From: Cladorrhinum sp. PSN259
Lineage: Eukaryota > Ascomycota > Sordariomycetes > Sordariales > Podosporaceae
Length of the DNA stretch: 64,000 nt
Reading direction: 5' to 3'
Assembly: GCA_033725935.1 (NCBI GenBank)
Contig: MU867067.1
Location: 718,501-782,500 of the forward strand
Positions within the stretch are counted from its first letter, which is position 1. Each line of letters begins with the position of its first letter. Position numbers and translations under genes: made by a program. Shown here one piece after another: positions 31,999-42,533 of the stretch. A model generated the notes under the pieces. It had not been told where the DNA came from, searched no databases, and saw only the letters and a list, made by a program, of their open reading frames with translations.

Positions 31999-34760
31999 CG
32001 TCGCGGTTCGGGTCGTTACGTAAAGAATTATAGACATATCGCGATAGCCTATATAAGATGTATATTAGTGCTCGGAGGTGGCGGGTATAGAAGCTCTGAA
32101 GGCCGCTATTCGCGACAAGGACGCATAGGCGATGCTAAAGGGGTGAAATCAGTTAATCGGGTATCGAGTCGTGCTCGATGAATAAAATTAAGCATTAACA
32201 ATGCACAGAAGTACCTAATATTACTCGAGATTGGTATTCCGGTGATAGGATGGTTTCCCCCTATATTTATACCAGCTCCTTTCCACTTACCCGTTTCTCA
32301 AAAAAATCTCCTTCTTTACCACACACCCACAACAATAATTTCCAATTCTAATACAGAAACCAAACAACCACAAGACAAGATGGCCGATATCGATGTGCAC
32401 GACAGCAACATCCCTACCATGAAGCGCGTCGAAAAGATTCGTCGTCGCCTCGGAGTGCTACGCCGCAGTACGAGATCAGGCCTCGCTTAAGTAATGACGA
32501 GTACTATAATGGGTATGCAGATTTTGGAGAGGACGTCATATACATTCCTAATGATGTGGCCAAGGTTGAATTTGTCTACTCGTCGTAGCTTGCTGAGGAG
32601 GATGATGCTAGGAGGGTTCTTAATACTATTTGAACTCAAGAAAGAGAGGATAGGCGGGTTACTAGCGACCAATTAATTTAAATCTCTTCGGACCTTAGCC
32701 GGAGATATCACGGGCGAATGGTGGCGATACTATAGCGCTTTTTGAGGGTTCGATATATAATATCCTGCTCGGCCTTATAGCGGTGCTATTACTATTACTT
32801 CATAATAGGGATAGAGTTTAGTATTATATCGCTTATTAGGCCTAATTATTATATAAATATAGAGTCGAAGTAATATAAAGCTAATACGAATACTTTCCGA
32901 AGGCAAACCTTCCGAATATCTATCCGAATCTCGCTTATAAAGCTAAGCGAAATAGCTACTAAATTAGTACTCCTTTTTACTAGTAGCTTTAGACTAACCT
33001 TCGTAGGCGCTATTGGAAAACCAAAGGACTCGTATAGCTATATAAAGTAAAGGCATATTAGCGGACCAGACCGTTAAGTTATATACGCTATTAGCCGTCT
33101 TATTTATCTTAGGGTTAATAAATTTCCTAAGGAGGATCGAGAGTGCCGAATCATTACCTAGCATAGTTACTAAGCTTTAGGCGATTAGCATTTGACTTTA
33201 GCTTATAAATATCCCTTATTCTATCATTCCTTAGCAGTATTATTATTAAAACCGTTAATATAAATTTATTTTCTTTCTTAATAACTTTATATCCCTTTTT
33301 ACTTTTTTTCGTACCGAGTTTAAGGTTATATATATATCAATATTGAATTGGGGGAAGGAAACATCCCCTAACACCTAAACCAACCACACCACCCACACAC
33401 AACCACAAGGATACTGGCCGCGTGCCAGGCCAGGAAGCAAGTGTAAGAAGAATTGTCTGGATTGCTTGCCTACCACTTGCTTGCTTGAATCTTCAAGACT
33501 ACTTTATAACTATTTATACTCGTAGAATCCCAGCAGTCCCTTAGTCGCAAGTGGGCCGTGCCCACAGATCCAGAACCTTCTACCAAGACTGTCTTTCCAT
33601 GTGGCCATACGTGGCATGCCCCTATTCAGAAGTTCCATTCTTCCGAATCCCCCACCATCCGACTAGCCATACGGCAAGCGTTGTGACAAGCCACGCAACA
33701 AGCCATACAACAAGCCACACGACGTACCACATAACGTCCCTCTCATCCAGCCAGTTAACCTCAATATCCATCAAATCCCCAATTCAATATCTGCCGGTTA
33801 ATAAAACCACTTTTGCCAAGATATCAGTAACCGCTAACCCCTCCCTCCTTATAACCTACGATATGGCGGTTATTAGCAAGTTCCTTAAAAGAAAACGAAA
33901 AGTACGAGAAGTCAAAGCCTATTTTCCGTACCGCTACCGAAAGATTCGCTACGATAGAAAGAGCCCCTATACCAGCTATATAAAACGCGACCATACCTCC
34001 TTATACTAAACCGTCGGGAGGATATTAGCTATAAGGAGGAGCCTAGGCCCTAGGTAACCATTTATACTACTGAGGATACCAAGCGGAAGTAATAAGAATC
34101 TAGCGCTATCTTATAAGTCCGTAGATAAGGAAGTCATAAGGTTAGTTAATAATATTCTCGTATAGTTATCTAAGTACCTAAATCTTAATTAGCATACTAA
34201 CTTATATATCCTGCTAGAGAGCACGCATTCGTACGCTTAGTTAAGAGGATAATAACTAACGTAAATGGTATACTATAACCATAACTCCTACCGGCTAGAG
34301 ATCTTCTTGCGAGGGCAGATAGGCTATCTTTATTACTAAAAGTCGAAGTTAACGTCGAGTCTATCCTAAGATAGGTCGAAAATATCGAAAAGTAATTAGC
34401 GGTACTTAAAGCATAACTACTGCTATTTCGAAGGATATAAATCAGCATCTTAACTAATACCTACAAAACCTTATATAGCCTCACAAAAGGTTATAAAACC
34501 CTATAATATAACCATAATAACAAACTCAATTCCCTAAATACCACAGTTCGGCAATTGCCCAAAAGACCCTCATAAGTCCTCGCCTCCCAGTAATACTTTT
34601 CCTGCCCGGCTCCATCCCAATACCACGAACCTTATTAACGAAACCTTACATTAAGGCTCACCCCTAAAGTCCAAGATGCGGTGGTTTATATTATCCCCCC
34701 TTTTGGCTTTATTATATACTTATCCTTTCCGTCACCCCTTAGATAAAGAAGCATAGTAAT
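31999..34760. other. AT-rich island, RIP-like, no intact gene
   Basis: TA-rich, stop-rich DNA with words such as TATATA, TTATAT and CTATAT, and CG pairs rarer than outside. A more normal insert at about 33340-33850 holds a 12-bp repeat. A short leader-like stretch with ATGGCCGATATCGATG at 32381 opens only 36 codons. No element termini were recognised. Confidence 0.6.
33661..33733. repeat. 12-bp tandem repeat, ACAAGCCAYACA units
   Basis: About six diverged units of 12 bp (ACAAGCCACGCA, ACAAGCCATACA, ACAAGCCACACG and edge variants). In one frame they read TSHT repeated, but the frame has no gene-like flanks. Confidence 0.65.
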
Positions 34761-35735
34761 CACATATTTATCATCGCCATTAGTATGCATAACTTTTCAT
34801 TGATCAACTCCGTGTTGCATTCTTGAATTCTCAAACAACTTGAACTAATACCTTCACTTCTTGGATAAAAAAGAGACATATTATCTTGAGGTGCAATAAG
34901 GTGAAGGATAGAGTTGAGTTTGGAGTTCTGAGAAACGTATAACGCATAAAGGATGCATGAAGGATGCATGAAGCCGGGGTCTAATATTTGAGTTTGACGA
35001 GTTAAAGATTGAGTGGTTCTCGAGGATGTCTATGGAGGTGTTGAGCAAGTAATGGAGGGACTATGGGAAGAGTTGGGCGTATCCTGTTGCGTAGATGAGT
35101 ATGTCGGGATGATTTTGTTGTCCCTGAGGGCGTTGATACTCTGGGTCAAGTGGACTCTCTTCATCTCTATGTGGGACGGCTAAGGCGTAAAAGTGACGGA
35201 TTACTATTGGCGGGTTGGAAAGGAAATCGAATGAGGGACGAATAACGGAATGCGGATTATTAAGTTGATATGAATGGCAAGGCATGGTTGGATAATGTTA
35301 ATGTTGGATGTATATGATCAATGGAATATAGAACTACTGGATGTATTAAACAGGTTAATGGATCACCAAGTACTGGATTTTGTCTAATGTCATTTTGTTT
35401 GTGATCAGGTCCGAAAACCCACAGCTCTGTCAGACGATACAGTAAGGTAGGTACCGGCCAAGATTCCCTCTCCTCGTGGGGGTTTTTTTTCGTCATACGT
35501 GCGTCCCAAGGAAAAGAAAAATCCTATTTCATCCCTTTTCCGTATGTTTGGCAAATTGCAAAAGACTTCTATAGTGACTGTTTAGTCTGAGTTAGCATTG
35601 CGATTTACCTGAACCATTCGCGACGACGCGAGCTTACCCGTTCTACTTAGTCGTCGGTGCGCCAATGGGACTGGATGGACCAATTAATCGACTCCAAGAG
35701 ACGCAAAGAAATCTTGAGTCGAAAAGTCGCGACGA
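34761..35735. other. Intergenic, no supported gene
   Basis: Short stop-bounded frames only. Composition returns to normal from the AT-rich island. Nothing further is seen. Confidence 0.5.
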
Positions 35736-35871
35736 TTATTGACCTGGTTGGGACGGTGCTGGAGATGGGTCGAATGACCTGAGAGAAAAGAAAAAAGGGA
35801 CAGAAATCAGTATCAATCTAATCCGTAATATACCTAGGATAGGTTTCAGACTGGTGTGCGGAAGAGACTTA

Positions 35872-36276
35872 CTAATAGCGCCAGTTGCGCATCTCCTCCT
35901 CGGTGTTCTCAATGAGGGGCTTGATAGGATTCGCGCGCGGGTGACGACGGCGGCCCTCGGTGGACCAGCGGGGCCGGCCGCGGGTCCCGTCGCTCTCACG
36001 ACTGGCCGCGATGCCCTCGCCCATATGGTCGTAGTAGAGCAGCATCGCCTCGGCGAAGGTCCGCTTGCCTTCGATGACTTCTAAAAGGACTGCAGTAATG
36101 TGGTCGATAAGGCGGAGAATATAGTCATCGTTGAAGGCGCCGTGGTCGCCGGAGGAGGTGGCGTCGGTGGTCATCACGGCTGTGGTGGGTTGATGGGTCG
36201 CCTCGCGGACCGCGGTTTCGGCAGTGTCTAGGGAAATAATTGATGTGATAAGCATGTTGTCGTTGTCGGAATTCAT
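35872..36276 (-). CDS. Small hypothetical protein, 134 aa, with an intron at its stop codon
   Basis: The ATG at 36276 is chosen over in-frame upstream codons because the preceding DNA is leader-like. The protein is acidic and Thr-rich at the N-terminus, then helical (ILRLIDHITAVLLEVIEGKRTFAEAMLLYYDH), and basic at the C-terminus (RGRPRWSTEGRRRHP). It has no signal peptide or membrane segment, and the family is not recognised. The end is odd: the reading is TAT TAG TAA GTC, where GTAAGT is a perfect donor beginning at the G of TAG. A good CTGAT branch and pyrimidine-rich TTTTTTCTTTTCTCTCAG acceptor follow at 35779. Splicing brings another G to the junction, so TAG is kept either way. Confidence 0.55.
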   Translation of the reverse strand: MNSDNDNMLITSIISLDTAETAVREATHQPTTAVMTTDATSSGDHGAFNDDYILRLIDHITAVLLEVIEGKRTFAEAMLLYYDHMGEGIAASRESDGTRGRPRWSTEGRRRHPRANPIKPLIENTEEEMRNWRY

Positions 36277-36794
36277 CCTGTGATTTTTTGGGGATCCGGT
36301 TGTTAATGCTTTGTATGATGGATGACTGGAATACTTGGAATGAAATCGATGATTACGATCGTCGACTTCGGTGGCTGACTGTCTGTCGAGGTTGAAAGGT
36401 GAAGAAGAAAAGTGTGAGAGGAAAGGGAAGACTGGAGGGATTAAATAGATATTTCCATCCGCTTGCAAAAAGTTTACAGCAGAATGCCGCTATTGGTCCC
36501 GCGTTCCCGTCCTATTGTTTGGACATTGTCAACCGCAACTGTATCGAAATGACCCATCTATTCAGCCCGTTTTTCTGTCCTATTGTTCGGTCGTTCACTG
36601 AATGTAACTGTATATTAGTTTACTTTAACTGAAGTTATTGTCATGGCAGAAGCAAAGATTGAAGCAAGTTGGGCAATGGATGAATGCAATGAGAGTTAAT
36701 GTGAAGTGGATTCATCATTTTAATTCCTTCCATTCAATGTCAACTTTCTTCCACTTTGATGTCTATTGACTATCAAAAGCCCCCAGTCCTTTGT

Positions 36795-38589
36795 TCAAAG
36801 CATCTCCTCAGTTCTCGGCATTCTCACAGTTCCAGACTCATCAACCGCCACAGCAAGCCGCTTCTCCTCATGTTCGTCCACAACGCCGTACCTCACTACC
36901 GGATCCCTACCACTCCTCCTCACATATTCAGCCAACTGACCCCCCGAAGCATTACTGCCGCTCCCCGCCAGCAGAGTCGCAGCCGTATGATCCCCTTGCT
37001 TGAAGCAGAAAGCATTTGCAACCTCAAGCGGACTCAACGAGAACGACCTGCCCAGCTTCCACCATCCCCAAAACAACACCAAAGTAGCCAACGGACCCAC
37101 GAGGCTGATCGCAACAGCCAGCGCCAAGTTTCCGCGTTTAGCGACGTATACCACTCTAACTAGCTCGCTCGTGTACGCTACCTTCTGGGAGGAGGATGAA
37201 GAGGACGGCGGCAGACTCCCCGCCGCGCCAATGCCCATGCGCAGGGCAATCTCACGGAACCCATTCAAGATCTCGTCCAGCGGATCCTCGAATGCCGCGA
37301 AAGCGCACCCGGACGTCCCCATGACGGGATCAGTAACGTACGTATTAGCCAGCAGGCCCGTGTTGTTGATGTACCAAGCCTTCGCGCCCTGGAACCTCAT
37401 GATTGACGTGGACGCGTACAGGCTCGAAGTCACCCTCTGCACGGCCTCGAGCGTGGGCGAGGAGGCTTTGAAGCTGGTAGTGAAGAGCTCGTCCAGCGTT
37501 TTGACTACTGTGTCGTCCCGCCAGGAAGAGCCGGCCTGGAAGGTGACTTCGCCCGCGCCGTTCAGTCGCAGGTCGTAGGCGACGCTGGCTGGCGTGAGGA
37601 TGCACGTGTGCACCTCGAGATCGCCCTCGCAGGCCGTCGTGGGCTTTCTCAGCACGGTGAGGTTGAGGTACCACCTTGCCTTGTCGGGGTCGCCCCCCAC
37701 GCTTACTGACGAGCGAAAGACGGTCGCTTCGAAAAAGGGGGAGTTGCCGTGGTCCAGGAGGTAGTGCTGCTTCGTGGCGGCGCAGTCCGTTTCGAAACCA
37801 AAAGCCGGAACGGTTAGCGAGCAGTTGTCGCAGCTCGGGGTGACGCCCGAGATTTTCATTGGGGTTCGAGCCTGGAACTCCCGAGCGACCTTGGAAAAGC
37901 CCGGGGTGAATATGAGCGAGGACGAGTCGATGCCCGCCGAGTAACCCGCCCAGTCGTTTGCGACGTTGTCGGTGATTTGTAGGTCTTGTATGACTCCGTG
38001 AAGGAATGTCTTGTCAGTCTTGACAGAAGTCGCCCGTTGCATCAGCGGCCCGCGGAGGAGCGTGGTGGCGCCGGCCAAAAGGCAGACCGCGCTGATTAGC
38101 AATCCCCTACCGTGGCGGAGAGCCGTGAGCGCGCCCATGGCGCCGCTGCCGCCGCTCCAGTTGTAGTGGAGGTTGCTCATACGCACACCCTGCAGGGCCT
38201 GGGCCCAGAAGCTCACGATCACGCCCTCACCGAAGGCGATGGAGATGAGAGCGTTGCCCAGCGTAGAGGTGTACGCCAGCAGCACACCGGGCTGGCGGTT
38301 CCCTGACCATTCGCTTGTGGGTTTGCCGTCACTAAGTAGCACAATGGCGACGGCGGCAGCGGTGCCTTTTTTTTTCTACCGTCAGTTACCTATAAAACTT
38401 AAACCAGGGTTGACTATGAGGCGTGCACTTACAGCATACACTAAGTGTCAAGGCACCAAACCCAACAAAGGGGAATCGAGAGACGAAGCCTGGATTCCAT
38501 TTCTGCCCCGTCACCGTCTCCGGGCGGTTGGCGTCGTTTGGTGGCACGGGAACGGCGTAATCCCGCGCTTCAGCTTTATTATTTTGCAT
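36795..38589 (-). CDS. Multi-pass fungal membrane protein of unknown function, 575 aa
   Basis: Two exons, 38589-38433 and 38365-36795. The 67-nt intron has a strong GTAAGT donor; the acceptor that keeps phase is AAG at the end of an A9 run, which is unusual. The result joins SVCC to TAAAVAIVLL, completing one membrane segment (about 36-63). Further segments lie at about 79-106 (LLAYTSTLGNALISIAFGEGVIVSFW), 138-156 and 464-488. Between the last two is a long ectodomain with several Cys and NxS/T sites (NCSLT, YLNLT, YINNT). The LSNLHYNW-like and LLRGPLMQR phrases are typical of a widespread uncharacterised family in Pezizomycotina. The poly-A at the acceptor could hide an indel. Confidence 0.8.
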
Positions 38590-39682
38590 CCTTCTGAAAT
38601 GTTGAATCAGGGTACGGAACTGTGAAGCGTTTGTGAGTATGTCGATGGTAGGTCTTTGTGTCGTCAGGCTGGGACAACTCGGAACGCTTCAAGTTATGCC
38701 AAAAGACAAGAGACAGCTGAGTTGCGTGTTGTTGTGTTGCATTCAATAGTGGCGTGCCGAGCATCGAACCACCACCGTCGGTCGTGGTGGGTGCGAACAG
38801 GGGCTGTCGCCGGCGTGATTGGATACCATTGGCGATGCACAGACTATCGACTGCGGCTTGGGCCCTTTTCTCCAACGGCTGAGGCGCTGGCGGGGGTGGG
38901 TTCATGCGGACGGAAAATACCGTCATGCTCGATTCATCCCTTTAAGAGCACTTTTTGCTTTTGATTTGACAGAGTCTAGTTGGGTAGAACTGGTTCTCTT
39001 TTCCATTTTTTATTTTTTTTTCCTGTTTTAGTCTTGAAACAACGTATCTATACCACACGGCGTGCCGAGCGAGGATGTTGAGAATATAGGCACATCCCAA
39101 GCTATTGTTGAATTTTTTTAACACCAAGTTTACCTCTTTAAAGAAGACGAAAATGTCTTGATAAAGCTGCTCATCTGTGGACAGAACCATTTGACTGGGC
39201 AGGATGGCCAGTATCCCGTGGCGAACTCCTAAACAACGAGACACTAGGGTGGGGAAAGGTGGTCAGTTCAGGTGCTGTCATAGTGAGTGAACCTGCTATT
39301 CCTGTTGGTAGTGTAGCGTAGGTAGATAATGACTGTTTTCATTGGCAGTTTCAATGTTAAGTACATGCCCATGCAACATTTCCGTTCATTCACTCCGTTT
39401 GCTCCCATGACATTTGATTTCCTTCCTCTCTCATCGCCTTGAGTTTCCTGTTCGTTCCGAATTGGTATACATCTACAGAGAAAAATACATATACCTAGGT
39501 AGGCAAAGTCATCCGCCACGTTTTGTATGTTCGGTCTTTTGTACCTGTCCACGGTCAAAGAAACCTGAATCATTAGCAACTAAAGTAGGCCCCGTAGCTA
39601 GAGTTTGTGTTGTACATGTACTTACGAATAGAAAGTGTGCATTACAATCTCGAACAGGAAGACCCTGCTTGATGAATCAAGT
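38590..39682. other. Intergenic, no supported gene
   Basis: Contains the presumed promoter of the membrane protein gene and the 3' flank of the repeat-peptide precursor gene. Only short frames in poor context are seen. Confidence 0.5.
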
Positions 39683-40180
39683 CTAGATGGTCACGAAGGG
39701 CTCGACGGTGTCGTCACGCTTCTTCTTGATCGTGACGAATGGCTCGACGGTGTCGTCGCGCTTCTCCTTGATTGTGACGAATGGCTCGACAGTGTCGTCA
39801 CGCTTCTCCTTGATAGTCACAAAAGGCTCGACAGTGTCATCGCGCTTCTCCTTGATTGTGACGAAAGGCTCGACGGTGTCGTCACGCTTCTTCTTGATGG
39901 TGACAAAAGGCTCAACCTCTCCGTCGCGCTTGATGGTGACAAAGGGCTCAACTTCGCCATCGCGCTTCTTGATGGTCACGAATGGTTCGACCTCGCCGTC
40001 ACGTTTGATTGTGACAAAGGGCTCGACAGTATCGTCGCGCTTGTTTTTGATGGTCACAAAGGGCTCAACCTGTCCGTCCCGCTTGATGGTCACGAACGGT
40101 TCGATGACGTCGCTGGAGGCGATAGGGGCAGCGAGGGTCGTGGCTAGAGCGCCAGCGAGGACAAAGATGGAAGTCTTCAT
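39683..40180 (-). CDS. Kex2-type repeat precursor peptide, 11 EPFVTI units (dikaritin-like RiPP precursor)
   Basis: Intronless, 165 aa from the ATG at 40180. Residues 1-18 form a signal peptide (MKTSIFVLAGALATTLAA), then a short pro-segment to residue 26, then eleven copies of EPFVTI separated by spacers of 6-8 residues. Every one of the ten spacers contains Lys-Arg followed by Asp (KRDDT, KRDGE or KRDGQ), the expected Kex2 cut site in the secretory pathway. Unit types are mixed (12, 13 or 14 residues), and the last copy ends at the stop codon. Codons for EPFVTI differ between copies while the peptide is invariant. This is the layout of precursors of ustiloxin, phomopsin and epichloecyclins, whose repeats are cut and cyclised by UstYa-type oxidases. 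The core sequence here is not one I know. A TATATATT box lies about 130 bp upstream. Confidence 0.85.
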   Translation of the reverse strand: MKTSIFVLAGALATTLAAPIASSDVIEPFVTIKRDGQVEPFVTIKNKRDDTVEPFVTIKRDGEVEPFVTIKKRDGEVEPFVTIKRDGEVEPFVTIKKKRDDTVEPFVTIKEKRDDTVEPFVTIKEKRDDTVEPFVTIKEKRDDTVEPFVTIKKKRDDTVEPFVTI

Positions 40181-40304
40181 GACGAAAGTCGGTAGTTTGC
40201 TGCTGCTGAGCTGTGTTCAAAAAGATAGTCTATGGTGACTTGAGGAGGGTTGGGTCTGTCTGTCTATCCCTCTTTCTTGCTCTTGAGGCGCAACCACCGG
40301 CTTG

Positions 40305-40314
40305 TAATATATAG
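40305..40314 (-). promoter_or_regulatory. TATA box of the repeat-peptide precursor
   Basis: Minus-strand CTATATATTACAAG lies about 130 bp upstream of the ATG at 40180, a usual distance for an expressed small secreted protein gene in fungi. Confidence 0.5.
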
Positions 40315-41287
40315 AGCAGCTTTTTCAGTCTCTGATCCGTAGGAAGGCCAATGATGGAGGAACTTTGGCGAGGCTGTCCAAGCACGGTTCTCTTCCACAC
40401 CTCTCGAGCACGCCACCTTCATGACCTTGCTCACCACCTCCGTATCTGCCGATATTGAGTCCGACTGGGTGCACACGTGTAACCTCTTGAAGTTATCCAC
40501 CTTCCCAAAGCAACCAGAGGTGCCTAAAGAAGGATTCTTGTTTATATTGCTATTCAGCTAAATGCAGAAGTGTGTTTCACTCTTGTTGGGTGAATGGACT
40601 GATCGTGACAGCATCGGTGGTACCAATCGAGGTGATCAACATCTCAAGTCCAACACCTACTGGCCGTCCTGACCTAGGTCAGTCCACTATTCGCCAAGGA
40701 ATGACTAGGATGAGGTTCCTGTTCGCCACCAATGGTTTTTTATGTCCGGCCCGAGTCCGACAATCTGGGGTTTTCTTCGGACTTGGAGGTTTCGGAAGTC
40801 GTGGGGGGCATTTTGTAGATCTTGCGTAGCCATCCCCGCAAACTGATCAGGGGGACCCCGGCCTATCAGATTGCTGCTTATGACCCATAAGGTATGATTC
40901 TACGCCGCCACAAAGCTTCTTACAACCGACTGCCATATCCCCTGATCAAAGTGAACGCGCCATTCCGCGGATAAAAAAACGCATCACTGCAGATCTTGCA
41001 ATGAAGCTTAACTGCATTAAGGAGGTAACACCTACTTCCCCGCGCAAGGCTGACGAAAGAAGCTCTTGGGCCTCGTTACCACATGGGCCTCAGGATCACT
41101 TGAGACGTTCATAGTCTGCCGTGATAGGGTACCAGATCATGACGAAAACTGAAAAAGTAACCCTCAGGCAGAATCCGCCAGATCCCACAGGATGTGAATT
41201 TCGGTCCGAAGGCAAAGGAAACTGTGGGGGAGGCGTTCTAGATCGTCATTCAGACTGATTGTTGTGTCTATCAACTCCGAGGACCGG

Positions 41288-41465
41288 GCTCAAGAGCATC
41301 AAGTCTTTTGCCTCTCTCTCCAATATCTTGGGTAGCCCCAGACTCTATGTGAGCCATTTCTCTCTGCCTCTCATATTTATCAATATTCAATCGCCAAGCT
41401 CAAGAGCCTCTCTGGTCTTTGCCTCTTTCTCTCTCTCCCATATCTTAGATAGCCCCAGACTTCAT
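41288..41465 (+). repeat. Imperfect direct duplication in the leader of the UstYa-like gene
   Basis: Two copies, about 41288-41349 and 41398-41465, share GCTCAAGAGC, then TCTTTGCCTCT, then ATATCTT.G.TAGCCCCAGACT, offset by 110 bp. Both are CT-rich and lie 97-275 bp before the ATG. They may duplicate a core promoter or leader element. Confidence 0.7.
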
Positions 41466-41561
41466 CAGACTTTCTTTTTTTCTTGTCTCGACACTCCCTC
41501 TCATACGCTTCTCCGAAGCTTCACCACTCATCTTCTGCACACTCACACACACCAAGCCAAA

Positions 41562-42533
41562 ATGCCACCCAAAGAAGGCTCCTACTCCCCCGTCGGCCGC
41601 TCGTCCCTCAGCGTCGACGACTCCTCCTCCCGCTCCCTCCTCTCGCAAGAAGAAAAGCAATTCACCTTTGAGCGCCGCCCCCTCTCGCCAGCCCAGCGCT
41701 TCAAGCGTCTGGCACTCAAGAGCCTCGCCCTCTTCGTCATCCTCTCCGTCCACGCGGCCTTGGTCCTTCTCTTGGCAAGATACATCATCTCAACCCTTCC
41801 CAGCACCACCAAGCCCACATCTTCCCCCTCAATGTCCCACGGTAGTCACGGCAGCCACGGCAGCAGCAGCAGCAGCAGCAAAGCCAACCACGCGACAGAC
41901 ATGGAAACCCACAAGACTTATACGCTAGAAGGCGTCCCCCCGCCCACGTACAAGGACGTCTCGGCCGAGTTCTCCCTCGTGAACCCCTGCGGCGAGTCGC
42001 ACGAGGAGGCGAGAGCAAAGGGGTGCCGCTTCGGCGTGCTCTACGGCGCCTGGCTGCCGCAGCAGTGCTGGGACGACGAGACCGAGGACAGGTTCAAGTC
42101 TTACGACGACTGGAAGTTTTATGGGAAACCCGGGGGGGAGGAGCCGCTGACGTGGGACGATGTGGCGAGGGGGGATCGGGATCATTATTTTGTCGAGTGG
42201 GAGTGTAAGTTTTTTATTTCTTTTATTTTATTTTTTAACTTTTTTTGGTTTTTTTTGAGGGTGATGAAAAAAGTTTGGATGGATGAGACGGACATGTTTA
42301 TGCTGACTATTTATGCTGCAGATCATCAACGACACTGCGCGGAGATGGGACGCAGATTCTTCACTGCCGTTTCCAGAAGGGGACTGAAGACCATCGACTC
42401 GTACCTGTCTCAGTGGGCGCACACGGATCACTGCGCTCACTCGGTGATGGAGGTCAATCCCACGCACGAGCTGATGGCTGTTTTGCAGAGAAAGTTTCCC
42501 GACTGCGGGGTTATTCGGTGGAAGAATGAGTAG
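41562..42533 (+). CDS. Single-pass membrane protein with two HxxHC motifs (UstYa-like)
   Basis: Two exons, 41562-42204 and 42322-42533, 284 aa. The start is the ATG in CCAAAATGCC. The 117-nt intron (GTAAGT ... TGCTGCAG) is in frame and stop-free, so unspliced DNA looks like one longer frame; splicing gives VEWEYHQRHC. Topology: cytosolic Ser-rich N-terminus, one membrane segment (about 51-75), His/Ser-rich linker, then the catalytic-type region with CGESHEEARAKGCRFG and WLPQQCWD. HQRHC is at 216-220 and HTDHC at 248-252. Paired HxxHC motifs define UstYa (DUF3328) proteins, copper-type oxidases that cyclise dikaritin peptides; the LRQ extension of classical DUF3328 is absent, so this is a relative. 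It is divergent from the repeat precursor, 1.4 kb away, which supports a shared pathway. Confidence 0.75.
   Translation: MPPKEGSYSPVGRSSLSVDDSSSRSLLSQEEKQFTFERRPLSPAQRFKRLALKSLALFVILSVHAALVLLLARYIISTLPSTTKPTSSPSMSHGSHGSHGSSSSSSKANHATDMETHKTYTLEGVPPPTYKDVSAEFSLVNPCGESHEEARAKGCRFGVLYGAWLPQQCWDDETEDRFKSYDDWKFYGKPGGEEPLTWDDVARGDRDHYFVEWECKFFISFILFFNFFWFFLRVMKKVWMDETDMFMLTIYAADHQRHCAEMGRRFFTAVSRRGLKTIDSYLSQWAHTDHCAHSVMEVNPTHELMAVLQRKFPDCGVIRWKNE

Noticed and set aside
32242..32490. 82-codon frame containing MADIDVHDSN as a gene
   Set aside because: Only 36 codons follow that Met before a stop, and the flanks are mutated AT-rich DNA; it could be a relic but cannot be identified.
33551..34009. 152-codon frame inside the AT-rich island
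   Set aside because: It is open mainly because of the 12-bp repeat and low-complexity sequence; the C-terminal part is AT-biased, without family features.
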